From Flavobacterium psychrotolerans (lineage in GTDB: Bacteria; Bacteroidota; Bacteroidia; Flavobacteriales; Flavobacteriaceae): 64,000 nt of DNA. Numbering within the stretch: the stretch's first letter is position 1; each line of letters begins with the position of its first letter. The stretch is taken from NCBI RefSeq assembly GCF_003097635.1, contig NZ_QCZI01000009.1:1-64000 (forward strand), given 5' to 3'. A model generated the notes under the pieces. That model did no database searches, was not told the origin of the DNA, and saw only the letters and a program-made list of their open reading frames with translations. Of this stretch, positions 39,662 to 48,886 are shown piece by piece. The translations under genes and the position numbers were made by a program.

Positions 39662-40492
39662 TTGAAATCTATTTTGTCTATTTTAATTCTTTTTGTTTTC
39701 TGTTCCATTCATTCACAAAACCCGGATCCACAAGACGAACAGGCGAAGCAAAGTACCGCGACAAAACAGGTGTCGACCTTTACTATTGAAGCCACACAAC
39801 TGCAAACCACAAAGAAAATTTGGATGTATTTGCCCAAAAATTATGCAACTTCAACAAAAAAATACCCCGTGATTTATATACATGATGCACAAAATGTATT
39901 TGATTCCAAAACTTCATATTCAGGTGAATGGAACGTGGACGAAAAACTGGACAGCCTCAATGCACAGGTTATTGTTGTTGGCATTGAACACGGAAACGAC
40001 AAACGAATTGAAGAACTGACACCTTACAAAAATGAAAAATATGGCGGAGGAAAAGCCGATAGTTACCTAGAATTTATCGTCAAAACTTTGAAACCCGAAA
40101 TAGATAAAAAATACAGAACAAAAACCAATGCAAGGAATACCATCATTATGGGAAGCTCCCTTGGAGGTCTGGTTTCTTATTATGCCATTTTAAAATATCC
40201 GACGGTTTTTGGAAAAGCCGGAATTTTTTCTCCCGCCTTTTGGATTAACAGAAAAGAAATTATCGAACTAACCGAAAACACCAAAAAACTGAATACTAAA
40301 ATCTATTTTCTTTGTGGAGATAATGAAGGAGATAAGGACATGGTATCCGATTTGAATAAAATAGAGGATTTGGTTTCAGGAAAACGGTGCGAATGCATGA
40401 AACTAACTAAAAAGCGAATTGTTAAAGGCGGACAACACAACGAAAAATTATGGAGGGATGGTTTTGTAAATGCGTATCTTTGGCTCAATTAA
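39662..40492 (+). CDS. Secreted alpha/beta-hydrolase esterase (IroE/Fes-like)
   Basis: 276 residues, start TTG. Signal peptide (1-18, CSIHSQ). The putative esterase fold contains KIWMYLPKNY, PVIYIHDAQNVF and the nucleophile elbow MGSSLGG near residue 162, with Asp in LCGDNEGDKD and His in GGQHNEK completing the triad. The family includes enterobactin and feruloyl esterases and carbohydrate esterase 1. The substrate is undetermined. It is divergent from the TerB-like gene; a second, related esterase is found at 60868. Confidence 0.8.
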   Translation: MKSILSILILFVFCSIHSQNPDPQDEQAKQSTATKQVSTFTIEATQLQTTKKIWMYLPKNYATSTKKYPVIYIHDAQNVFDSKTSYSGEWNVDEKLDSLNAQVIVVGIEHGNDKRIEELTPYKNEKYGGGKADSYLEFIVKTLKPEIDKKYRTKTNARNTIIMGSSLGGLVSYYAILKYPTVFGKAGIFSPAFWINRKEIIELTENTKKLNTKIYFLCGDNEGDKDMVSDLNKIEDLVSGKRCECMKLTKKRIVKGGQHNEKLWRDGFVNAYLWLN

Positions 40493-40535
40493 TTTAGATT
40501 TCAGAATTTGAAACTTTAACTTTTAAACTAAAAGC

Positions 40536-40988
40536 ATGAATAACAACGATATTTTCAAAAAACTACGGGTAGCACTAATGTTGCGCGATGACCAAATCAT
40601 TGAAATACTGGAATTAGTAGATTTCCGGATGTCTAAAGGCGAAATAGGAAATATTTTCAGGAATGAAGACCATCCCAATTTCATGGAATGCGGTGACCAG
40701 GTATTGCGTAATTTCTTGAATGGTTTGGTAATTCATTTGCGAGGAACAAAAGAAAATCCCAAAAACCCCAATGATGTATTAGCAAAACATAAAGCTGAAA
40801 TACCCCTTAAAGAAGGCGCTAAAGAACGAATTGAATTTAAAGCAAAACCAAAAGACGAAGAAAAATCGAGGGGCGACCAAAAACCATCAAAATCTGGCGC
40901 GACCAAAAAGCCTTTTAAAAAGGCGGCACCTAAAATTCAGGTAGTGGAAAAAGTAAAATACAATTTCGGTAAGAATAAGAAATCCTAA
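40536..40988 (+). CDS. YehS family (DUF1456) protein
   Basis: 150 residues. The conserved NDIFKKLRVALMLRDDQIIE and a second copy-like ELVDFRMSKGEIGNIFR with HPNFMECGDQVLRNFLNGL identify DUF1456/YehS, a two-repeat helical protein. The C-terminal 60 residues are a Lys-rich, disordered tail (FKKAAPKIQVVEKVKYNFGK) longer than in E. coli. Function is unknown; the basic tail suggests nucleic-acid contact. The gap to the next gene is 4 bases, so they are probably co-transcribed. Confidence 0.8.
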   Translation: MNNNDIFKKLRVALMLRDDQIIEILELVDFRMSKGEIGNIFRNEDHPNFMECGDQVLRNFLNGLVIHLRGTKENPKNPNDVLAKHKAEIPLKEGAKERIEFKAKPKDEEKSRGDQKPSKSGATKKPFKKAAPKIQVVEKVKYNFGKNKKS

Positions 40989-40992
40989 CCTT

Positions 40993-41667
40993 TTGAAAAC
41001 GGCTTTAACCATAGGAAGTACAGGTCTAATTGGCTCTCAACTTTTACAATTGCTTTTAGAAAGTGATGATTATAAACGTGTGATTACTTTCGTCAAAAGA
41101 GATTCTGGGATAAAGCACCCAAAATTAACACAACATATTATCGATTTTGACAAACCTGAAACCTATAAACAATGGATTTTAGGCGATGATCTGTTTTGCA
41201 CCATTGGCACCACCATAAAAAATGCAGGAAGTAAGGACGCTTTCAAAAAAGTAGATTATGAATATCCGCGTCAATTTGCAGAATTGGCTTTAGAAAACAA
41301 GGTCAAGCAATTTTTAATTGTTTCATCTTTAGGAGCTGATAGTTCTTCTAACAACTTTTACCTTAAAACCAAGGGAGAACTGGAAGATTTTCTTAAAAAT
41401 TCTGTCTTTGAAAAAATCGCTGTTTTAAAACCTTCACTACTTTTAGGAAATAGGCAAGAAATTAGATTAGGAGAAAAAATAGGTGCTTTTTTTATGCAAT
41501 TATTTTCCTTTTTGTTTATTGATGGCTTAAAGAAATACAAACCCATACAGAGTAAAACCGTAGCAAAAGCACTTATGGCAATAGCACAAAATAATGACAA
41601 AGGTTTCAGGATATACGAATCAGATAATATTCAACAAATTGGTAATAACTCTGGTCCTGAAAACTAA
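40993..41667 (+). CDS. NAD(P)-binding Rossmann protein (HTATIP2/NAD-dependent epimerase-like)
   Basis: 224 residues, start TTG, 4 bases after the YehS gene. The dinucleotide motif TIGSTGLIGSQLLQLL (GxxGxxG) opens the chain. A typical atypical-SDR pattern follows: CTIGTTIKNAGSKDAFKKVD, then FLIVSSLGAD and YLKTKGELE with the YxxxK pair. It resembles TIP30/HTATIP2-like oxidoreductases of about 220 residues. The substrate is unknown. Its stop overlaps the convergent gene at 41664 by 4 bases. Confidence 0.75.
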   Translation: MKTALTIGSTGLIGSQLLQLLLESDDYKRVITFVKRDSGIKHPKLTQHIIDFDKPETYKQWILGDDLFCTIGTTIKNAGSKDAFKKVDYEYPRQFAELALENKVKQFLIVSSLGADSSSNNFYLKTKGELEDFLKNSVFEKIAVLKPSLLLGNRQEIRLGEKIGAFFMQLFSFLFIDGLKKYKPIQSKTVAKALMAIAQNNDKGFRIYESDNIQQIGNNSGPEN

Positions 41668-42827
41668 TGATTCATTTCAATTTTATTGATTATTTCTTGC
41701 TCTTCATCTGTAAAGGTTAATCCTGACACATTCCAATAAGGAGATAGTATTACATTTTTTTTATTAAAAAGAGTTTTGTCTTTAAAGACCTCATTTTCAT
41801 TAAAAGAAAAATTTTGGTCGCTGAAACCCGTAGTTACAAAGTAATTTTTTACTTCGATATCAGTTGATTTCTTATTATCAATTCTCTCAAAGCCAATTTC
41901 CTCTCTTGAACTCACTAAATAATAATTGGTATCATCAAACCTATAAATGGTCTTAAATAAAGATTTGTAAATATTTTTAGATCCTAGGGTTGTTTTTTCC
42001 TTAAGCCCCGCTATAGTACTGGCTGAAACATCTGAACTTACCTCAATGATAATTTTTTTTTCATTATCGTAAATTATATTAAAATCATCCAACAAACCTT
42101 TAGCTCCATCAATAGGATTAACGGTCATTAAATAATAGTTCTCATTAGCCGAATATGCCTTGATTAAAAATTCATACTCTTTTTTTGCGTCCGGCTCCAA
42201 TAAAGGATTCAGATACTTAAAATTGTAATAATTCTCCATAATATCATTTAGATTATAGCCTAAAAGTTCGTTACTGATATCATTATCTATCAAACCATAA
42301 CATCTATTTTGTTCTACTAATATATCGGAATTAAAGTTTTTAGATCTATTATCAATTTGAAAATTCAACAATCCGTCATTATAATAAGTGCAAACTCCAT
42401 TAAGTTTAAAGAACTCTCTTGAATATACTTTTAACCGAGCCGGAACAGTTAGTTTTTTGATTGAATTTTCGACCAACGATTTAAGAATTTTTTGGGGATG
42501 TTTTTTCGTTAATATAATTTCATCAAGATCGTGTACACTACTTTTTAAATATATTACTGTTGAATTTTCTTTTATTGTTGTAGACCTTAGGATGACTCCC
42601 AAATAAGATGAATGTGATATTTGAATATTTGATGCTCCTTTTAAAACAAAACTAACGGTACCTTCTGAATTGCTTAATAGAATTTGTTTTGTTTTAATAA
42701 TCAAGACAGTAGCATCTTCAATGGGAAGATTACTATCAATATCTTTCAATACAATTGACTTCTCAGCACTCTGAGATGAAGTCTTAGAATAAAAAACTAA
42801 AAAAAGAAGTACAATGAATTTTTTCAT
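41664..42827 (-). CDS. Exported protein with a carboxypeptidase-regulatory-like domain
   Basis: 387 residues. Signal peptide (1-18, FYSKTSSQ). Residues about 24-100 form a CarboxypepD_reg-like beta-sandwich (LKDIDSNLPIEDATVLIIKT, then SHSSYLGVIL). The remainder is a beta/alpha domain of unknown family containing HPQKILKSLVENSIKKL, seen also in DUF5686-like surface proteins of Bacteroidota. It probably acts in the periplasm or at the outer membrane. No enzymatic motif is visible. It is convergent with the Rossmann-protein gene. Confidence 0.6.
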   Translation of the reverse strand: MKKFIVLLFLVFYSKTSSQSAEKSIVLKDIDSNLPIEDATVLIIKTKQILLSNSEGTVSFVLKGASNIQISHSSYLGVILRSTTIKENSTVIYLKSSVHDLDEIILTKKHPQKILKSLVENSIKKLTVPARLKVYSREFFKLNGVCTYYNDGLLNFQIDNRSKNFNSDILVEQNRCYGLIDNDISNELLGYNLNDIMENYYNFKYLNPLLEPDAKKEYEFLIKAYSANENYYLMTVNPIDGAKGLLDDFNIIYDNEKKIIIEVSSDVSASTIAGLKEKTTLGSKNIYKSLFKTIYRFDDTNYYLVSSREEIGFERIDNKKSTDIEVKNYFVTTGFSDQNFSFNENEVFKDKTLFNKKNVILSPYWNVSGLTFTDEEQEIINKIEMNH

Positions 42828-43023
42828 TCCAATTAGCTTTTATTTAGACAAATCTAATAAAAAAATTAACAAAAAATATAATTCTCCTTTTTTTATTAAA
42901 AATCAGTAAGAGTGGAGATTAAGAAAAGATCGTTATACAATAGGATTAAGTAAAATAATGCTAAAGCATTTTATTGAAACCAATAATCGTTAAATCAGGA
43001 TAGTTCCTCAAGGTTTTAAAAAA

Positions 43024-43061
43024 GCACAAAAAAATCCTGAAAGTAATTTTCAGGATTTTAA
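43024..43061 (-). terminator. Terminator of the ferredoxin gene
   Basis: An 11-bp stem (43032-43042 with 43048-43058) is followed on the minus strand by seven T's. It may also work from the other side. The rest of 42828-43023 has nothing supported. Confidence 0.75.
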
Positions 43062-43086
43062 ATTTATTTACTGTATGAATTTTCTT

Positions 43087-43437
43087 TTATTCGTTGTGTA
43101 AAAATGATTGTCTGTTTAGCAACGTTTCTTCGCTCTCAACATGATTATCATCGGGAATACAGCAATCAACCGGACAAACTGCAGCACATTGAGGCTCATC
43201 ATGAAACCCTTTACATTCCGTACATTTTCCTGGAACAATATAATAAATATCGTCTGAAATTGGAGTCTGGGGTGCGTCGGCATCCACTTCTTCGCCAGAA
43301 GGCAAAATCACTTTCCCTCTTATTTTTGTCCCATCTTTATACCTCCAATCGTCCGCACCTTCATATATTGCCGTGTTTGGACATTCTGGCTCACAAGCAC
43401 CACAATTGATACATTCGTCTGTTATTATTATTGCCAT
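43087..43437 (-). CDS. 4Fe-4S dicluster ferredoxin (Chromatium-type)
   Basis: 116 residues. The first cluster motif is [13 protein letters not shown] near residue 9. The second is [21 protein letters not shown] near residue 72, with the long insert between first and later cysteines typical of the Alvinella/Chromatium-like subgroup. The segment between the clusters ([17 protein letters not shown]) is also characteristic. It carries low-potential electrons in the cytoplasm. It is divergent from the acyl-CoA reductase gene, an arrangement common in Flavobacteriia. The physiological partner is not fixed by the sequence. Confidence 0.93.
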   Translation of the reverse strand: MAIIITDECINCGACEPECPNTAIYEGADDWRYKDGTKIRGKVILPSGEEVDADAPQTPISDDIYYIVPGKCTECKGFHDEPQCAAVCPVDCCIPDDNHVESEETLLNRQSFLHNE

Positions 43438-43530
43438 TATTTTTTATTTTAGGATTTTAGAATTAAGGTTTAGGATTTCGGATTCTAGTATCTTTCGTCT
43501 TTTATCTTTTTTCAATAACTTATTATAGCT

Positions 43531-43538
43531 TATTTTTG
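43531..43538 (+). promoter_or_regulatory. -7 element of the acyl-CoA reductase gene
   Basis: TATTTTTG matches TAnnTTTG. It overlaps the first possible ATG (43536), which argues for one of the later starts at 43566 or 43578. Confidence 0.5.
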
Positions 43539-43565
43539 TGCAAAATTACACTCAAAACATTTCAA

Positions 43566-44636
43566 ATGCAAATCAATATGACTTTAGAGCAAAAAAAAAA
43601 TATTTTTATTGAGCTGGGGAAGTTTTTAAGCCAATTTTCTACTACAGAAAGTCATAAAAACTCTTTGGTTTTACAAAACGATTTTTTTTTTGATGCTTTT
43701 CAGAACTTAATCCAATTATCACAGTCGCATAATGGTTGGTACACCAATGAAAACGTGCGGTTCTCCATCCAATCATGGGCAGAAGCCTTGACGGAGGAAA
43801 ACTTAAATCAATGGTTGGCTGCATATGATTTTACAAATGTGGAAAGCAAAACTATTGGATTAATATTAGCCGGAAATATCCCGCTAGTGGGTTTTCACGA
43901 TTTCCTTTGCGTGTTGATTTCAGGCCACAAAGTTTTGGTAAAAACAGCATCAAACGACCAACATCTATTGCCCTTTTTGGCTAAATATTTAATTGCACTC
44001 GAACCAAGACTGGAAAGTTACATCACTTTTGCAGAGGGAAAGCTCGAGAATTTCGATGCCGTTATTGCTACCGGAAGCAATAATACCGCACGTTATTTTG
44101 ACTATTATTTTAAAAATAAGCCCAGTATCATCCGGAAATCCCGGAATTCAGTAGCCGTTTTGGATGGTTCAGAAAGTAAGGAACAAATGGTAGCGTTGGG
44201 CGAAGACGTTTTTCGTTATTTTGGGTTAGGCTGTAGGAATGTATCCAAAATATTTATTCCTAAAGGATACAATTTCGATGCTTTTTTCAATGGAATGTTC
44301 CCATATCAGGATATCATAAAATATGAAAAATATGCCAACAATTACGATTACAACAAAGCCGTTTTCCTGATGAGCAATTTTGCATTATTGGATAATGAAT
44401 TCTTAACTATCAAGGAAGACACAAGCTATGCATCACCCATTTCGAGTGTTTTTTATGAGTATTATGATGATTTGGACAATCTTAAAACCCGTTTACTTAT
44501 TGAAAGCGAACAAATTCAATGTGTTGTCTCCAACAATTTAATTAAAAACAGTATTCCGTTTGGAACCACCCAAAAACCACAACTTTGGGATTATGCGGAT
44601 AATGTAGATACGATTGCTTTTTTAATATTCTTATAA
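43566..44636 (+). CDS. LuxC-like acyl-CoA reductase
   Basis: 356 residues from the ATG at 43566; the next ATG at 43578 is equally possible. Features of the acyl-CoA reductase (LuxC) family: a nucleotide-binding KTIGLILAGNIPLVGFHDFL, then ATGSNNTARYF, and the catalytic-Cys region YFGLGCRNVSKIFIPKG near residue 220. It reduces acyl-CoA or acyl-ACP to an aldehyde using NADPH. Downstream lie serC and serA, and upstream the divergent ferredoxin. The aldehyde product and pathway are unknown. The conserved grouping in Flavobacteriia is from memory. Confidence 0.85.
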   Translation: MQINMTLEQKKNIFIELGKFLSQFSTTESHKNSLVLQNDFFFDAFQNLIQLSQSHNGWYTNENVRFSIQSWAEALTEENLNQWLAAYDFTNVESKTIGLILAGNIPLVGFHDFLCVLISGHKVLVKTASNDQHLLPFLAKYLIALEPRLESYITFAEGKLENFDAVIATGSNNTARYFDYYFKNKPSIIRKSRNSVAVLDGSESKEQMVALGEDVFRYFGLGCRNVSKIFIPKGYNFDAFFNGMFPYQDIIKYEKYANNYDYNKAVFLMSNFALLDNEFLTIKEDTSYASPISSVFYEYYDDLDNLKTRLLIESEQIQCVVSNNLIKNSIPFGTTQKPQLWDYADNVDTIAFLIFL

Positions 44637-44772
44637 ATATAATTTAAGGCAATCTTTATTCAACTACAACGTTTTTGTTAATAACATCAAAATAATTAAC
44701 ACCAAAACAACCGCTATTTTAAGTTCTATTTCCGAAATTTGCAACTTAATTTTTTTGAATTAAATTTACAAC

Positions 44773-45858
44773 ATGAAAAAACACAACTATAGCGCAGGCC
44801 CTTGTATTTTACCTCAAGAAGTTTTCGAAAAATCGGCTGAAGCCATTCTTAATTTTAACAATTCTGGACTATCTATCCTAGAAATTTCGCATAGAAGTAA
44901 AGATTTTGTTGCCGTTATGGACGAAGCTAGAGCCTTGGCTTTAGACCTTTTAGGATTAACCGGGAAAGGCTATCAAGCACTTTTTTTGGCTGGAGGAGCG
45001 AGTTTAGAATTTTTGATGGTTCCTTACAATTTAATGAAAGAAAACGGAAAAGCTGCCTATTTGGATTCGGGGACTTGGGCAAGTGCAGCAATTAAAGAAG
45101 CTAAATTTTTTGGGGAAACGGTAGTGGTTGCTTCTTCAAAAGAGCAAAATTACAATCATGTTCCTAAAGGATATGAAGTTCCTGCAGATGCCAATTATTT
45201 CCATTGCACGAGCAACAACACCATCTTTGGAACACAAATGAAGGAATTTCCTAATTTGGACATGCCAATAGTTTGCGATATGAGTTCGGATATATTTTCT
45301 AGAGTTTTGGATTTTTCAAAATTTGACATTATATATGCTGGCGCACAAAAAAATATGGGTCCAGCCGGAACTACATTAGTGGTTATTAAGGAAGAAATTT
45401 TGGGTAAAAACGGAAAAACAATCCCTAGCATGCTAGACTATGCTAAACATATCAAAGCAGAAAGTATGTATAATACGCCACCTGTTTTCCCAGTTTATGC
45501 TTCATTATTAACCTTGCAATGGTTGAAAAAATTAGGAGGAATTCCTGCAATTGAAAAAATAAACAATGCGAAAGCAACTTTGCTGTATACAGAAATAGAC
45601 CGAAATCCATTATTCAAAGGAGCTGCTGCTGTTGAAGATCGTTCGAATATGAATGCCACTTTCTTATTAAATGATGAAGCCCATACTCCAATATTTGATG
45701 CTTTATGGAAGGAAGCCGGAATTTCTGGTTTGCCAGGGCATCGTTCCGTGGGCGGTTACAGAGCTTCTATGTACAACGCACTTCCTATAGAAAGTGTTCA
45801 GGTTTTAGTTGACGTTATGAAAGATTTAGAAAAAAAAGTTTCTAAAACTAGACTTTAG
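44773..45858 (+). CDS. serC: Phosphoserine aminotransferase
   Basis: 361 residues, full length. Typical N-terminus KHNYSAGPCILPQEVFEKSA. Residues for PLP binding include the Schiff-base lysine in YAGAQKNMGPAGTT near residue 197. It ends with the conserved GHRSVGGYRASMYNALP. The enzyme makes phosphoserine from phosphohydroxypyruvate, the second step of serine synthesis, and also acts in pyridoxal synthesis. serA, for the first step, follows 136 bases later with a structured motif in the gap. Confidence 0.97.
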   Translation: MKKHNYSAGPCILPQEVFEKSAEAILNFNNSGLSILEISHRSKDFVAVMDEARALALDLLGLTGKGYQALFLAGGASLEFLMVPYNLMKENGKAAYLDSGTWASAAIKEAKFFGETVVVASSKEQNYNHVPKGYEVPADANYFHCTSNNTIFGTQMKEFPNLDMPIVCDMSSDIFSRVLDFSKFDIIYAGAQKNMGPAGTTLVVIKEEILGKNGKTIPSMLDYAKHIKAESMYNTPPVFPVYASLLTLQWLKKLGGIPAIEKINNAKATLLYTEIDRNPLFKGAAAVEDRSNMNATFLLNDEAHTPIFDALWKEAGISGLPGHRSVGGYRASMYNALPIESVQVLVDVMKDLEKKVSKTRL

Positions 45859-45885
45859 AGATTAGATTATTCACCTATAAGTATG

Positions 45886-45969
45886 GTGCCTAGCCCAGAT
45901 AGCAGTGAAAATCCTTTTTATTTTTTCTTTAAAAATAAAAAGATTGTAACGAATAGCTGGATTAGCTCC
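45886..45969. repeat. Structured intergenic motif between serC and serA, copy 2
   Basis: GGTGCCTAGCCCAGATAGC at the left and GAATAGCTGGATTAGCTCC at the right flank a perfect 12-bp A/T stem (CTTTTTATTTTT/AAAAATAAAAAG). CCAG/CTGG pair outside it. I recall closely similar intergenic sequences throughout Flavobacterium genomes. It may be an RNA element, an attenuator or a mobile repeat. Confidence 0.6.
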
Positions 45970-45994
45970 AAATAAAAATTATAAAACAAAATAA

Positions 45995-46954
45995 ATGAAG
46001 GTATTAGCCAACGACGGAATTTCTAAAAGTGGAATTGAAGCATTAGAAAAAGGTGGATTTGAAGTGATTACCACTAAAGTAGCGCAAGAACAAGTAGCGA
46101 ATTTTGTGAATTCAAACAACGTAAGCGTAGTGCTTGTGAGAAGTGCAACGAAAGTGCGTAAAGATATTATTGATGCCTGCCCTGGACTTAAAATTATTGG
46201 TCGTGGCGGTGTAGGTATGGATAACATTGATGTAGATTATGCTCGTTCTAAAGGAGTTCATGTGATTAATACTCCTGCATCTTCGTCAGAAAGTGTGGCC
46301 GAATTGGTGTTTGCCCATTTATTTTCCGGAGTTCGTTTTCTTCATGATTCCAATAGAAGTATGCCGTTAGAAGGCGATTCAAATTTTGAAGGATTAAAAA
46401 AAGCATACGCAAATGGAATTGAGTTGCGTGGAAAAACGTTAGGGATTATTGGTTTTGGACGCATTGGCCAAGCAACTGCTAAAATGGCATTAGGACTGGG
46501 AATGAAAGTTATTGCAGCCGACAAATATGTAGACAATGCAACCATTAAAGTTGATTTTTATAACGGTCAATTTATAAATGTTGAAATTATTACAGAACCG
46601 ATCGAGGACTTATTTAAACATGCCGATTTTATTACCTTACACGTTCCTGCGCAAGATGGATACGTTATTGGTACTAATGAACTTGTTGCAATGAAAGACA
46701 ATGTTGGAATCATTAATTGCTCGCGTGGGGGCGTTATTGATGAAGTGGCATTGATTAATGCGTTAGATAGCGGAAAAGTTTTGTTTGCCGGATTGGATGT
46801 TTTTGAAAACGAACCAACTCCTGAAATCAAAATATTAATGCACTCTAAAATTTCATTAACACCTCATATTGGAGCAGCTACATTAGAGGCTCAGGATAGA
46901 ATTGGAACTGAATTAGCAGAACAAATTATTAGTATTTTGAAATCTGACAAATAA
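45995..46954 (+). CDS. serA: D-3-phosphoglycerate dehydrogenase, short form
   Basis: 319 residues; the form without the C-terminal ACT domain of E. coli SerA, so feedback by serine through ACT is not expected. Motifs: GRGGVGMDNIDVDYA, NAD-binding GFGRIGQATAK near residue 152, the catalytic Arg in INCSRGGVIDE, and the Glu/His pair in ENEPTPE and PHIGAATLEAQ. It oxidises 3-phosphoglycerate, starting serine synthesis. It is paired with serC and followed by a strong terminator. Confidence 0.95.
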   Translation: MKVLANDGISKSGIEALEKGGFEVITTKVAQEQVANFVNSNNVSVVLVRSATKVRKDIIDACPGLKIIGRGGVGMDNIDVDYARSKGVHVINTPASSSESVAELVFAHLFSGVRFLHDSNRSMPLEGDSNFEGLKKAYANGIELRGKTLGIIGFGRIGQATAKMALGLGMKVIAADKYVDNATIKVDFYNGQFINVEIITEPIEDLFKHADFITLHVPAQDGYVIGTNELVAMKDNVGIINCSRGGVIDEVALINALDSGKVLFAGLDVFENEPTPEIKILMHSKISLTPHIGAATLEAQDRIGTELAEQIISILKSDK

Positions 46955-46978
46955 CAAATTGTTAAAAAAACCATGGAT

Positions 46979-47010
46979 AAAGCCAAGCATTTTGTTTGGC
47001 TTTTTTTTTG
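46979..47010 (+). terminator. Terminator after serA
   Basis: AAAGCCAA (46979-46986) pairs with TTGGCTTT (46996-47003) and runs into a T-rich tract. It ends the serC-serA group. Confidence 0.9.
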
Positions 47011-47071
47011 TGATAAAAAAACAACTTTTAAAAAGCCTTACCATTAGTTTTCTTAACTTTATAGAAATTAA

Positions 47072-47488
47072 ATGGGCATGAAAAAGTTGTTGTTTTTCGG
47101 ATTTATTTTTATAGTGACTCTTAGTTGTACGACCACAAAATTGAAGGTTTCTAATCCTGAGAAACCAGAATTGACCCAAAAAGATACGATTCGAATTGCA
47201 AACGAGGAGTTACACTATGAAATCATTATATTCGATGCCGGATTTAATTCCTGGCTAGCCAGCAAGGCAAAACCCAGAACGTATTACTCTTTGCCTTTTT
47301 TAGAAAATAAAAATTATCTTTTTGTAACGGAATGGAATGCCCGAGTTTTACAACCGCAACGATACGACCCAAATTTATATGAAATGAGGATTGATTATGA
47401 CCCCAATATCCATTATGGTCTTGAAGTGAACTATTTACTTTATAATTATTTCGTCTATTTCCAAAATCAATACAAACAGAAATTATAA
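47072..47488 (+). CDS. DUF6146 family lipoprotein
   Basis: 138 residues. Lipobox (VTLSC, Cys19) and Lys-rich start; an alternative start is the ATG two codons later. The mature part contains IRIANEELHYEIIIFDAGF with NSWLASKAKPRTYYS and the tail YGLEVNYLLYNYFVYFQNQY, a pattern I associate with DUF6146 of Bacteroidota (recall). It is periplasmic or outer-membrane-attached, function unknown. It is followed by a small membrane-protein gene in the same direction. Confidence 0.7.
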   Translation: MGMKKLLFFGFIFIVTLSCTTTKLKVSNPEKPELTQKDTIRIANEELHYEIIIFDAGFNSWLASKAKPRTYYSLPFLENKNYLFVTEWNARVLQPQRYDPNLYEMRIDYDPNIHYGLEVNYLLYNYFVYFQNQYKQKL

Positions 47489-47539
47489 AGGCATTTTACA
47501 GCACATAATATTTTATATTTGTAATCAATTCTAAATTGT

Positions 47540-47845
47540 ATGAAGCAATTAAAAAATCGTTGGAATATTGAGTCTAATTTTCAGTTTTTCATTATAATTG
47601 TTGTCTTTGCGATAACTGGATCTGCTTCTGCTTGGTTATCCAGACCTTTTTGTTTTTGGTTGGGAATCACCAAAGAAGACTTAGGATTTTGGTTTACACC
47701 AATTCGGTTACTGATGATTTTCCCAATATATCAAGTCCTATTGGTTCTTATCGGATTCTTGTTTGGACAATTTAAATTCTTTTGGAATTTTGAAAAAAAA
47801 ATGCTGCGCAGTATGCGATTGGGGTTTATACTTCCGAAGGAATAA
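47540..47845 (+). CDS. DUF6787 family small membrane protein
   Basis: 101 residues with two predicted transmembrane helices (about 15-33, FFIIIVVFAITGSASAW, and 51-73, LMIFPIYQVLLVLIGFLFGQ). A conserved WLSRPFCFWLGI lies between them, and the end is basic (FEKKMLRSMRLGF). These features fit DUF6787 of Flavobacteriia (recall). No function is known. It lies 51 bases after the DUF6146 gene. Confidence 0.65.
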   Translation: MKQLKNRWNIESNFQFFIIIVVFAITGSASAWLSRPFCFWLGITKEDLGFWFTPIRLLMIFPIYQVLLVLIGFLFGQFKFFWNFEKKMLRSMRLGFILPKE

Positions 47846-47872
47846 AAATATTACATAATCATTAATACATTC

Positions 47873-48169
47873 TCAATTCCCTTTCTTGATTAGGTACGTA
47901 TAAATCCAAGTGATGGTAAACGTGGGAATGACATCCGTAAACGGAAGAATTTCTTCTAGGAATGCAAAAACTCCAGCAATTCTACCTATTTTTCCCTTAT
48001 AGAGCCGCGTCATTAAAAGTCCGGACAATGGCGCCCAAATTACATCTGAGAACTCCCCAATTAAAGGAATTGAAAAAGATAGCATTCCTATAGCATCAAA
48101 AAGCAACCCTAAAATTAAATCTCGATTCTTGGAATTGGATTTTACCTGATTTTGAGTTTCTTGTTGCAT
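47873..48169 (-). CDS. Small hydrophobic membrane protein
   Basis: 98 residues, with a polar N-terminus (MQQETQNQVKSNSKNRD) then two or three membrane segments containing IGMLSFSIPLIGEFSDVIWA, LSGLLMTRLYKGKIG and LPFTDVIPTFTITWIYTYLI. The Pro/Asp-containing second half resembles small Flavobacteriia membrane proteins annotated as hypothetical. It precedes folE in the leftward order. No function can be given. Confidence 0.6.
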   Translation of the reverse strand: MQQETQNQVKSNSKNRDLILGLLFDAIGMLSFSIPLIGEFSDVIWAPLSGLLMTRLYKGKIGRIAGVFAFLEEILPFTDVIPTFTITWIYTYLIKKGN

Positions 48170-48214
48170 TTATTTGAAAAAATATTTCATTTGAACCAAC
48201 AAAACTAATGCCAA

Positions 48215-48886
48215 TTATTTTTCAGGCTTAATCATATTAAAAAAATCATTTCTGTTTTCCTTCTCATTAAAAACTCCTCCATACTGCAAAGTCGATGTAA
48301 AACTGGATTCGTGTTTAATGCCACGGCTGGAAACGCATAAATGCTTGGCTTCCATAACAACGATAACATTTTCAGTATCCAAGGCCACTTTTAATTCATT
48401 GAAAATTTGCATAATCAAACGCTCTTGTACTTGGGGACGGCGAGAATAATAATCCACAATTCGGTTTAATTTAGACAAACCAATTACTTTTCCACTAGAA
48501 ATATAACCGATGTGAGCTTTCCCAAAAATGGGTAAAAAATGGTGTTCGCAAGTAGAGTTGAAACTAATATTGGCTTCCACTAGCATTTTGTCATAATGAT
48601 AACTATTATCAAATACCGATAATTTGGGTTTGTTTTTAGGATTTAATCCTCCAAAAATTTCTTGAATGAACATTTTAGCCACGCGATGTGGTGTTCCTTT
48701 CAAGCTGTCATCTGTCAAATCAAGACCTAGTTCTTCCATAATAACATGAAAACACTTCTCGATAGCAGCCATTTTATCTGCATCCGATTTTACAAAAGCA
48801 TCAGCTCTCATAGGTGTTTCTGCACCGTTCATTTGATGTTGATCACCTAAAATTTCGAATAATTCTTTATCAGTCAATATGCTCAT
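48215..48886 (-). CDS. folE: GTP cyclohydrolase I
   Basis: 223 residues. Zinc and active-site motifs: CEHHFLPIFGKAHIGYI near residue 112 and KHLCVSSRGIKH near 180, with the conserved RLSKLNRIVDYYSRRPQVQE-type segment between (LSKLNRIVDYYSRRPQVQE). The enzyme converts GTP to dihydroneopterin triphosphate for folate and related pterins. The 325-base region upstream to 49211 has no other gene; I see no riboswitch-like fold there, only AT-rich sequence. Confidence 0.96.
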   Translation of the reverse strand: MSILTDKELFEILGDQHQMNGAETPMRADAFVKSDADKMAAIEKCFHVIMEELGLDLTDDSLKGTPHRVAKMFIQEIFGGLNPKNKPKLSVFDNSYHYDKMLVEANISFNSTCEHHFLPIFGKAHIGYISSGKVIGLSKLNRIVDYYSRRPQVQERLIMQIFNELKVALDTENVIVVMEAKHLCVSSRGIKHESSFTSTLQYGGVFNEKENRNDFFNMIKPEK

